The notes beneath the pieces were generated by a model, which saw only the letters and a list, made by a program, of their open reading frames with translations, did no database searches and was not told the origin of the DNA. A stretch of 64,000 nucleotides of DNA from Cristatella mucedo (lineage: Eukaryota > Bryozoa > Phylactolaemata > Cristatellidae). Shown in pieces: positions 22,192 to 29,276 of the stretch. How positions within the stretch are numbered: the stretch's first letter is position 1; each line of letters begins with the position of its first letter. The translations under genes and the position numbers were made by a program. The DNA lies in assembly GCA_009760855.2 (NCBI GenBank), contig WPIO01000002.1:13570001-13634000 (forward strand). The letters are read 5' to 3'.

Positions 22192-25100
22192 AATATACTT
22201 GTATATATATATATATACAAATAAGCCGTAAAAGGAATTTTGTAGACTTGGTTTAAATTACGTTTGTTAAGTTACATCTGTAGTACATTCACATATAACG
22301 CATGTTCTATATATACATCGAACATGCTTGCAAGTACAATATGTCTTTGAACTCTGTTGCAAGGACAGACGCAGTGTCATGGCTAATTTGACGCACCGAA
22401 TAAAATCCTCCGAACGGAGTGATATTCAAAGTGACAGAGAATCAGTGCTGCTTGCGTAAGCTTCCAAAAGTATTATTCAATGCAACGGGAAGTTGCCACT
22501 TCATTTTTGAAGCAGCAGGTATGCGAACCACAAAACCAAGCTTAGCAAACGGTGAATCATGAGTTAGACGTTTTTCAAGTACCTTAATACTAACTGCACT
22601 TTCATTGTATGAGAGAGATCGAATGGAAAATGCTGGATTTAAGCGCTGTATTTCTACACTAAATAAGTCTCAAAGGATGCTTTTTATTGAGTCTTATTGA
22701 GGCAGTGAAAGTATGTATTGCCACTGCAATGCAGCATCGGTAGACGTCAGTTACATCCTGCTTTTCTGTAGATGTCTGTGCCATATCTTTAAGGCGTTAG
22801 CCTGTATCCAATACACCATTCAGCCACAAATGGTTGCAAATAAGCTTTGAGTAAGCATCAACGTATTAGTATTATTTTAAGTCTCTTGCGCTTTGAGTTA
22901 CAATATTGCATTTGTAAATTCCTAGCTGCTTTTTCTAAAGTCTTTCAAAGGTTTTTCTGGCCTGCTGTTGTATGCCAGAGTGCAGGTGCGTTTTATTTGT
23001 AAGGCATGTTTGCAAATTTCTGAACGAAAATTAATGCAATATTACAGATCAAAATGTGTATCCTCGGTCGGACGTAACTCCACAGGAAGAGCCTGGAGTC
23101 ACGTGTTCCCTGGTCCCGCATCTTGTCCAGGTACCGTCGAAATCCGACGTCAGTATTACTAATCCAGAGTTCGTCATGATGACTCGCTGCGGTGGTGGCT
23201 GCCAAAACGCACTAAACGCCTGCACTCCTAAGCCGAACCACACTGCAATGAGACGGATTAAGGTGCGTACAGACCGGACCGCTGGATAAATGCATCAAGC
23301 TGAATTTCGGCTGCACACAAACACTGGGGATCGCTGCTGTCGGGTGCGTTGAGGTGGTAAACGAAGCAGGAGCAGCGACCGAGCGTCAGTGTCGGATGTC
23401 GGCTCATTATTGCAGCTCATCGAGCACGGGAGATGTCATCACAGATCAAAGACCAGCTAAGACACGAATGGGCGAGCATTTCACCGCCAGTATGCCCAGA
23501 GAAGTCGCTGAGTCTGGCCTCAAAGTCAAAGACAATTTTCGCGTTGCTTGGAAGACCTTCATGGCACCTGCAGGCCACCTGTCACAGCAGCCGGAGCCGG
23601 CTGCTGTGGCCCATCGCTAGGATATCATGACAAGAGGAACATCCAGCCAGTGAGGCTTATTCGTTGGAGTGTTAAGCCGGCTGATCACGGGTAGACATTG
23701 TCCGAGAGAGATGCGTTCGTATTGGTGGGCTAAAAGCGTGATCTAAGCACAAAGACCGTTAGACGCCGGCTATGAGGATCGCGGACAGAAGCAGAAAAAG
23801 GAGCTTGAGAGAACTCCTGCTATAAACGTAGAATTGCTGGGCTTTTCGTCACTTTCGTCGCGGCCATTTTGAGTCCGCGACGAAAGTGACTAGAATCACG
23901 CGCTACGGCATAGGACTCACAAAAGTGCTCTATGTAACTCTCTGCTCGAAGCAACTTGAAAGTGGATCGTTGGATTGGCAGTAGATCTGCTGCAGCAGAT
24001 CAGCCCTGTTCCCCATTCGATATCCGCACTCACCTTCACCAGCTTCACCTTCACCTTCATCAGCTCTTCTCCATGCGCTTGCCAGGTAAGAAGATTTCCA
24101 CACTCCCGCGAAGACTACTTGGAGGACGTCCTCCTAGAAGAGCACTCGGGCTGCCAGTGCGACTGTCGTGTCAGAGCGGAGCACTGCAACTCAGCAGTTC
24201 ACATTTATGGTAATTCAATCTTGTCATTTGACCTTGGTGCGCTTTCACGCCGTCGCGCGTGTACAGACATTATTCATATGCAGCACTGCCGAGAAATGAA
24301 CCGGTAGTGCCTATTAGATAACATTAGGATATACCAAAATAAGATGGCGTGCGACGAAACTGTAATTCTTTCTGAGCAGTGGCTGGGTATAGATATACAT
24401 TGAGCGGCTTGTCTCTGCAATTTATTGCTGAGTCTCCGAACTTTTAGAAATCAGAGAATTCACTACCACTCGCGGCCGAGAAAAATTCTATCCTAGCAGA
24501 AATTTACGGTAAGGCCGGCTGGGTTTGTTTCATGACAATTACGAGAAAATCTACTCGAAAATCTATGCACGCTTAATGTTCCGGTATGCCCTTCTCATAG
24601 TGCCGAGTGTTGAAGATTCTATTAAGAGCATTTGATGATGAATTGCGTCGACCCGTACAGCAATGTATTTGATTGGCTTGCGAAGCTTATCCACTGTAAT
24701 AATTCAGCCAATGGCACAAGCCGTGCTTCCAGTCCAGCATCTGTATCCCTGAGCTGCAACCGAGCGGCGTCTATTGTCAATCTCGCAAGGCATACTGGAC
24801 ATCAATGAAAAGTGTATCCTTATAGGTCAAAACATCATCGTATTTTTAAACCTGCGCCTGGCGTATAGCTTAGCTCATCAATGCGTTTACTTTGGATTGA
24901 CTAGAAATTGGGTCTTTTCTATTGTTTGCTAACAAAAATCGATCATGTTTTCTCCACTTCAATAGCTTGCTGATGCAGGTTGCTTTATCCAGAGCTATAA
25001 TTTATTTCAGCTATGCTTGATAATCTTCAGTGCAACGATTCAGGTTTGAATCTTAGTGAATTGCTTCTAAATTAATAATTTTTGGACGACATACTTGGCA

Positions 25101-27131
25101 TCGAAGTGCCAGATAAGTAATGTAATGTATCTCCGTCTGTAAATCCACAAAGTCATCAAGACTATCTGGGTATTAAGCATACGAGTTTTTTTATAGTGCA
25201 CTCACAGCCTAAGCGGCTTTTGGTACGCATTCGGTAGCCAACAGACTTCGTCTCACGCAAAAAAGAGAAAGTGGGAAGCATTAGCAGAGTCAGGAGAGCA
25301 GTTGATGTAGCGAGCAGCATGGAAGTAGTAGCTCAGGACCACTGGAAAGGATGTGCCGTAGTCGGAAGCAGGAGAGTAGTGGTCCTTGCATAAGAATTGT
25401 GGAAGCGAGCTCCACAGCCTATGACCTGCAGAGCTAAAGCTTCTGTCGCCAACGGTCTTTAAGCGGAGGAATTGAACAGCTAATTTATTGTCCATACATG
25501 ACCTAAGGGCACGAAGAGGCTGAAACTGGCACATAAGTTCAGCTAGGTACGAAGGAGCCAAGCCGTCGCGGGCCTTGTGAGTCAGCGTAAGAACTTTGCT
25601 CTGTATCCGTCGCTCAACCGCCATCCAACCTAGCTCTTTTAGCAAAGGAGACACGTGCACAAACCTCTGGGACTTGAAGACTAGCCTTGCAGCCATGTTC
25701 ATAGCCAGCTTCAGTGGCTTAGTTACTTTCTTTGGTAGCCCAGCCAAAATAAAATTACAATAATAATAGATAAGCTCATACGTACGCCATCCAGTACGCC
25801 AACATAAGAGACAACTTGAGTGTGACGCGCCAGCTTGCATGAGTGTGCAGTATCGTACATACAGTAAATACCTCAGGTCATCAACAATGATAATACGCGG
25901 TGGTTGCTTAATAACGAAGATGCCGATGACGCAGTAATGTAAATGATCTAGCTACTATTGGAAAATTGAAGCAATTGAAGCTCTTGATGTACTTTGAAAT
26001 TAAATTCCAAGGAGAATGTTATAATTGTACAGTAGCTGCATCCTTTTACTACTGCAGTTCATGCGATGGAAGGACCTACGACTAACAGTTTGGTTGGTTA
26101 CGCCAGCTGATGTGATTAAAGATGGCCTCAATGCAAGGAAGATACTTAAGACGTAAAATTATGTAAACTGCCTATTTAATATGGTTGATCCACTATTTTG
26201 GAAAGCTGAGTAGCCTACGGTTGTCGTTTTCTAAAATAGAACTTTCTACAAATGCCGGCATTTTTACAGAATCCACACAATTAGTTTTTTATTAGTTTTC
26301 TATTTATTTCTATTTTCTATTCATCAGTTGTTGTTTCACTGCTAGAGAGTTTGGAATAATTATTATTGTGGAAACCAATAACAGCTTACCACTTCAGTCA
26401 CGTGGAAAACTTTCTGTAGAAATAACCTCATCAAAAAACCGGCTTCTGGCCAAAACATAATCACGAGTAAACTTAAAATGTAGGTCTGCGTGATTTTACA
26501 CCAGCACCGTGTAGTGCGACTGTGGAATCGCTGTAAGTAGGCACCAATGCTGCTGGCTTTGATCTAGTGTAAACTAAACATTGTTAGGAAGCAAAAAATG
26601 ATACTGCCGTTCGCACTTTAATTATTGCATGGTCTGGTTTACTTGCAGATGAAAGCTCGTGTCAGTGCACCTGTAAAAATCCAGCCAGGCCGTTTTCATG
26701 TCGTCGCCCGAAAGAATGGAACTACAGCACTTGCTCTTGTGCGTGCTCACAGCGAGCTTGTCCGAAGAGGCACGAATTAAACCAATCCACTTGCTTGTAA
26801 GTAGCTCTAGAACGTAGTGTGTCTTTGTTGTGTAAGAATGCAAGCTATTACAAGCTTGATGCGACCTTAAGGGCTCAACATCTAGTCACAGGGCAGCAGA
26901 ATAAAAAAAAAAACATTCGGTATGCTGGTACGGAGCTTCATGGTACTGAATGCGCAACGAAGCTGAGTACAGTACAACTACAGAATAAATGCTCTAGAAT
27001 AAATGCAAGAGCTGGCGCGTGGACAGGTTTTGCTATGTCTTTAGATATGATTGCTCGAGAAAAAGGTCAACCTAGAGACTACATCTTTTCACAGGTGCGA
27101 AGATATATGCAGAAAAAATGGCGGCCGCTGA
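7231..27131 (+). CDS. PDGF/VEGF-related growth factor (PVF), six exons
   Basis: Predicted secreted ligand for a PDGF/VEGF-type receptor tyrosine kinase. Exons are 7231-7317, 12551-12647, 23048-23262, 24086-24209, 26649-26796 and 27095-27131; all junctions are in phase and give 235 residues. Order: signal peptide (about 1-25), acidic pro-region (26-75), cystine-knot domain (about 81-158) with Cys81, 109, 113, 120, 156 and 158, then a VEGF-C-like tail of C-x(10-11)-C-x-C-x-C repeats (160-228). An N-glycosylation site at Asn125 sits where VEGF-A has one. Phe103 and Gly112 replace the two cysteines that make interchain bonds in VEGF-A. Family membership is inferred from motif and cysteine spacing. 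Exon structure is my reconstruction and has not been tested against transcripts. Introns hold LINE, hAT and satellite DNA. Confidence 0.85.
7672..9105 (-). repeat. LINE family B, 3' half with good reverse-transcriptase reading frame
   Basis: The minus strand from 9076 downward encodes a CR1/L2-like reverse transcriptase segment with LLDLSAAFDTIDH, the GVPQGSVLGP motif and the catalytic YADD box. It continues to the C-terminal segment (8383-7790). The element ends at 7672 with a conserved tail of about 60 bp (GCGCTTT ... AGAGAACTCAATCTC) and (ATT)n. The upstream end is cut at the (CT)n array at 9109. It is the best-preserved LINE B copy in the window, though not uninterrupted. It lies in intron 1 of the PVF gene, antisense to it. 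Confidence 0.9.
9109..9170. repeat. (CT)n microsatellite
   Basis: About 31 uninterrupted CT dinucleotides directly abut the truncated 5' end of the LINE B copy. Confidence 0.95.
9395..9475 (+). repeat. LINE family B 3' tail only
   Basis: AATGTAAAGCGCCTAGAAAG followed by the conserved tail and an ATTATT run. It is an extremely 5'-truncated copy, or a short element sharing the LINE B 3' end. Confidence 0.8.
9476..10620. other. PVF intron 1, no exon seen
   Basis: Intronic sequence with no supported exon. It holds a (CT)n array at 10432-10478 and AT-rich unique DNA. Confidence 0.5.
10432..10478. repeat. (CT)n microsatellite
   Basis: About 23 CT dinucleotides in a row. Confidence 0.95.
10621..12125 (+). 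repeat. LINE family A, decayed, reverse transcriptase to 3' end
   Basis: LLDISAAFNAIDHAILLERL (near 10819-10880) and FYSDDSLLYF (near 11083) mark the reverse-transcriptase fingers/palm and the changed YADD box. Further on, GLAPSYLAELLNQLQPP-like and FLRNDDSSPSADN-like stretches match the C-terminal part of other LINE A copies. Frames change repeatedly. The 3' end near 12125 keeps the 'GATACATTG' motif. It lies in PVF intron 1 in sense orientation. Confidence 0.8.
12551..12647 (+). CDS. PVF exon 2: acidic pro-region
   Basis: The acceptor TTGTTTTCAG ends at 12550 and the donor GTATAT starts at 12648. The exon is 97 bp, enters in phase 0 and leaves one base, which pairs exactly with exon 3. Only this frame is open. 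It encodes residues 30-61, an acidic, serine-rich stretch then AIRYFQLHKKT. The acceptor is a tandem CAGCAG (NAGNAG) site. An inner donor at 12622 (AAG/GTATTT) would break the frame, so the longer form is preferred. Confidence 0.65.
12800..13272 (+). repeat. LINE family A 3' end
   Basis: An open frame at 12806-13207 carries VGDRSFSSAGPRPWNSLPQF and runs to the family's usual stop, 3' UTR and TACAT-repeat tail (to about 13272). It is close in sequence to the copy at 530-920, suggesting a fairly young insertion, in PVF intron 2. Confidence 0.85.
13273..14455. other. PVF intron 2, no exon supported
   Basis: The acceptor-like T-rich tract at 13683-13698 is followed by an open frame containing two cysteines, but its phase does not fit the PVF exons and no good donor follows. 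Otherwise nothing is recognised. Confidence 0.45.
14460..14690 (-). repeat. LINE family A 3' end, reversed
   Basis: Starts with the reversed tail (AATGTAATGTATCTCCGCC) and continues through the reversed 3' UTR and the last codons of the ORF, including the reversed 'LLREKKSAGY'-like stretch. It is truncated at about 14690. Confidence 0.8.
14691..16630. other. PVF intron 2, no feature seen
   Basis: No exon, repeat tail or transposon end was recognised. An acceptor-like site at 16406 has no compatible donor. Confidence 0.45.
16640..17562 (+). repeat. LINE family B, 3' third
   Basis: The open frame at 16642-17145 holds IESGRSLGVMFPSDLSLDDR and the LQLVQTSAAMLV segment typical of the ORF2 C-terminal region. 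It then breaks. The conserved tail follows at about 17490-17540, with an ATT run to 17562. Inserted in PVF intron 2 in sense orientation. Confidence 0.85.
17693..20870 (+). mobile_element. Decayed hAT transposon, ZMYM1-like transposase remnant
   Basis: The left end CAGTGGCGTAGCTAGG at 17693 has the form of a hAT terminal repeat. Frame-broken plus-strand translation from about 18950 shows successive landmarks of the ZMYM1/TTF-type hAT family: a CFCCF block (18990s), QNLALRGHHES (about 19262-19295), FPLPFFGAMECAY (about 19860-19900), and at 20738-20848 the dimerisation-domain stretch SASSCERSFSKLKIIL. The coding part is dead, with many stops. I could not find the right terminal repeat or a matching 8-bp target duplication, so the end is approximate. 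It lies in PVF intron 2. Confidence 0.65.
20548..20665 (+). repeat. Short element with tRNA-like head and LINE B-like tail
   Basis: A B-box-like GGGCTCGAGCCCC near 20600 is followed within about 20 bp by a LINE B-type tail (AAGCGCCTGAATATTCATTA ... AGGGCGCTATACAAATGG). The arrangement suggests a SINE that borrows the LINE B 3' end. It sits inside the decayed hAT element. Confidence 0.45.
20871..22098. other. PVF intron 2, no feature seen
   Basis: The acceptor-like TTATTTCTCCTGCAG at 21013-21027 is followed by open sequence, but phase and the lack of a donor argue against an exon. Nothing else recognised. Confidence 0.4.
22099..22225. repeat. (AT)n array with perfect inverted repeats
   Basis: A perfect palindrome of 36 bp at 22099-22134 is bounded by AATACAAT and ATTGTATT. 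Further AT runs and a second AATACAAT follow, to about 22225. It should form cruciforms easily. Confidence 0.9.
22226..23047. other. End of PVF intron 2
   Basis: No feature recognised before the exon 3 acceptor (ATTACAG ending at 23047). Confidence 0.5.
23048..23262 (+). CDS. PVF exon 3: first part of the cystine-knot domain
   Basis: Acceptor ATTACAG, donor GTGCGT at 23263; 215 bp, phase 1 in and phase 0 out. Residues 63-133 include Cys81, then FVMMTRCGGGCQNALNAC, which aligns with the VEGF signature around Cys51-Cys68 of VEGF-A, and an NHT sequon before MRRIK. An upstream stop in frame (TAA at 23032) fixes this acceptor. The residue at the Cys51 position is Phe and that at the Cys60 position is Gly. 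This is the strongest family evidence in the gene. Confidence 0.9.
23263..24085. other. PVF intron 3
   Basis: Intronic. The open frames in 23354-23630 have no donor or acceptor borders that fit. A pyrimidine-rich CACCTT/CAGCTT series (about 24028-24070) precedes the exon 4 acceptor. Confidence 0.6.
24086..24209 (+). CDS. PVF exon 4: end of the cystine-knot domain
   Basis: Acceptor GCTTGCCAG, donor GTAATT at 24210; 124 bp, phase 0 in and one base out. Residues 134-174 run from VRRFPHSRED to LLEEHSGCQCDCRVRAEHC. The CQC pair supplies the last two knot cysteines (156 and 158), equivalent to Cys102 and Cys104 of VEGF-A. Cys160 and Cys167 start the cysteine-rich tail. The exon begins with GTAAGA right after AG, so the junction also looks like a donor. 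Confidence 0.9.
24210..25100. other. PVF intron 4, left part
   Basis: Nothing recognised. AT-rich sequence up to the reversed LINE A copy. Confidence 0.5.
25117..25850 (-). repeat. LINE family A, reversed, long open 3' part
   Basis: The minus-strand frame 25840-25253 is open for 195 codons and includes ILAGLPKKVTKPLKLA, HVSPLLKELGWMAVERRI, LAPSYLAELMCQFQP and VGDRSFSSAGHRLWSSLPQF. It ends in the reversed 3' UTR and tail. It is the best-preserved LINE A copy here and served as the reference for the others. It is antisense inside PVF intron 4. Confidence 0.9.
25851..26648. other. PVF intron 4, right part
   Basis: No feature recognised before the exon 5 acceptor (CTGGTTTACTTGCAG). Confidence 0.5.
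26649..26796 (+). CDS. PVF exon 5: VEGF-C-like cysteine-rich repeats
   Basis: Strong acceptor (TTTACTTGCAG) and strong donor GTAAGT at 26797; 148 bp, takes one base from exon 4 and leaves two. Residues 175-223 contain SCQCTCKNP, CRRPKEWNYSTCSCACSQ and CPKRHELNQSTC, the C-x10-C-x-C-x-C repeat seen in the C-terminal tails of VEGF-C and VEGF-D and in Balbiani-ring-type proteins. Two more sequons (NYS, NQS) occur. Phase and motif agree independently, which makes this a secure exon. Confidence 0.88.
27095..27131 (+). CDS. PVF exon 6: last codons and stop
   Basis: The acceptor ATCTTTTCACAG ends at 27094. With two bases from exon 5 the frame reads L-CEDICRKNGGR and stops with TGA at 27129-27131. 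It completes the last repeat as C-x-C-x3-C in place of C-x-C-x-C. A different frame of the same exon (phase 0) stays open to 27256. A more distant terminal exon cannot be excluded. Confidence 0.65.
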
Positions 27132-27584
27132 ATTTCGCCAGCATTATAGCGATTCCTAAGAGCAGACCGGCCAGCTATTTAGAGAAGTCATTCCACCTGC
27201 TTCCGCTTCCACCTGATGCGAAAGACCCATACAGGACACTAGAATTGCTTATTTAAATGAATCAAACGAGAACTTACTCCAAGTCAGCTCCAGAGTGAGA
27301 AGCATGGAATGCAGCAGCAGAAATGCCTCGGAAACGTTCTGTCCTCGCCAAGAAATTTCTAGGGATCTGCTTTACAAATCCACATATATAACATCCGGTT
27401 AGGGCGATTTCTCACTACTGTAGCTCATCTACAGGTCAAATCTGTATCGGATAGGAAACTTACGCTTGCTTTGCCAACCTGTGATGCATGGACGACGAAT
27501 TAATAAACTGTCCAATGGTGCAATTTTTCCCTCCACATGGCTTTTACCTAACTGAACGTTTCATTGTTGAATCTAAAGAATAAA
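27132..27584 (+). terminator. Possible 3' UTR and polyadenylation signal of PVF
   Basis: The first good AATAAA after the stop is at 27579-27584, about 450 bp downstream. No clear downstream GT-rich element was fixed. Confidence 0.35.
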
Positions 27585-29010
27585 GATAAGTCTCTAACAG
27601 AGTTTTTGGAGAAAAAAATCTCTATCTAAGCAAACAGCCACTGACTGCTGGTTAGAAAGCAACCAAGAGTTAATGACATGCAAGGTGAGACCCGCTTAGA
27701 CGAGCGTGCAAAAGCACTCGGGGAGCTGGGTAGAATGCCTCCATGTTTTTGTAGTTTGCTTAATCATGTGCAGGTAAGTTGGCCGTGCATTCAGGAAATA
27801 TTTTGAGTTCTCTGTTCGGTGAAAGGAAAGCGGACTTGAGAATATTCGTCCGTAGCCGAGACTTTAACAATACAGTGCCACTGAACGTGCAGCTGAAGGA
27901 AGCCAGGAGCGAGCTACATACTCCTGTTGGTAGTATGCGAACTAAAGGCCCGATCACCTAAAGATTCCAATACAGTTTGAAAAGCGGCGATATGACTGAC
28001 AACCAATGAATTTCTGGTGGAAAAAGAGCACTTGAATAGCTAAGAGATTGAATTGACATGCTTGAGCACGGGAGTGAAGAGATCTGCAGGCCAAACAGGG
28101 GATCTCAAAGCTGATTCAATGCTTGATAAACAGTCAGTAAAGCTCGGACAGAGTTGCTGCGATGTGGCTGCTACACCGTCAATGAGAGGCCAAATAAGCT
28201 TCCGAGTTGTGTACCAGTTAGAGATGATCATTTAAGGCACGGGCAAGAAGTTCGGAGGGAAGACAGTCGCAGTTATCCTAAAGCGGCACACTAACGTTTA
28301 CAGTAGCTTAGATACACTACTCAAGTCTTAGCAAGTTCCAATTTTGCAGTAGGGATGGTCGATGAACATGTCTCATTGGACATGGATAAGGTTACCAACG
28401 AAGACTTTTCGAGGTAACAATTACTGTGCGCTGGCGAAGCACGTAGCCAGTCTCTGCCATGGTCGAAGTGACGATTGATCTTGAACAAAATGATTGAAAA
28501 TCCCCTGCTTAACTTGATCAAATGTATAAGGCTGATCCTGCTGGCTTATAAAAGAATCACGCTGCCGACTATGTGATTTATCAAAGATAGTAGCATAGCA
28601 CCTCCAAACTGTGGCACTCTGTTAATTCTCGGATTTTCTCCTGAAAACCGTAGGGAGCTCTTTCGCCGAATGCGAAGCGCTATTTTTCTAAATTAAACTC
28701 TATATTATCTTTGAGGGATTTAATCGGCGAGACCATCAGAACGTGCGATTTCTAAACATGTGTGCTTTCCTACCAGACATAAATTGACTTTTTTATCAAA
28801 CGAAAAGTAAGAGAATATCGCCAGAGCTATACTAGTATGATGCTTAATTAAATATTCTGCTGGCCTCAGTGATATCGTTAATGCCGGTTCAACGTTTTGC
28901 TTAAGTCTTCGCTATGCCACTGACTTATATCGTCCTCGCACTAGGGGTAGTGGGCTCATACTTCAAAACCCAGGTCGTGAGTTAAAGTAGTTGAGAAGGC
29001 GTCTTCCAAC
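27585..29010. other. Intergenic, no gene seen
   Basis: No supported exon or repeat. A tRNA-like scrap at 28925-28985 is too incomplete to assign. Confidence 0.45.
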
Positions 29011-29014
29011 TAAT

Positions 29015-29240
29015 AATATTAATAATAACTTTGAATTTATATTGCACCCTCAGAGAACTTAATCCCTTTCTGGATACTTTAAATTTGCTGCAAAGGAAGT
29101 AAGATCGATTGTTTAATGGTAGCCTGTTTAATGTCACCAAGCATAACATGAATAACATGGTTAGAGGTGACATGCATAGATCTAGTATGAAAATATGGTT
29201 ATTGGCAGGATGAACAGTGTCAGCACATATAAGCAGACGA
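29015..29240 (-). repeat. LINE family B 3' end, reversed
   Basis: Reversed tail (CCCTCAGAGAACTTAATCCC ... AAATTTGCTGCAAAGG) preceded by AATAATATT and followed by the reversed 3' UTR (AACATGGTTAGAGGTGACATG). Immediately next to a second, longer copy. Confidence 0.8.
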
Positions 29241-29276
29241 AGGAATTATCTCAAGGTCATACTCTCAATTCTGAGA

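Noticed and set aside
26819-27256. 145-codon open frame spanning the last PVF intron and exon 6
   Set aside because: It has no recognisable motif in the intronic part. The exon 6 frame set by exon 5 is a different one.
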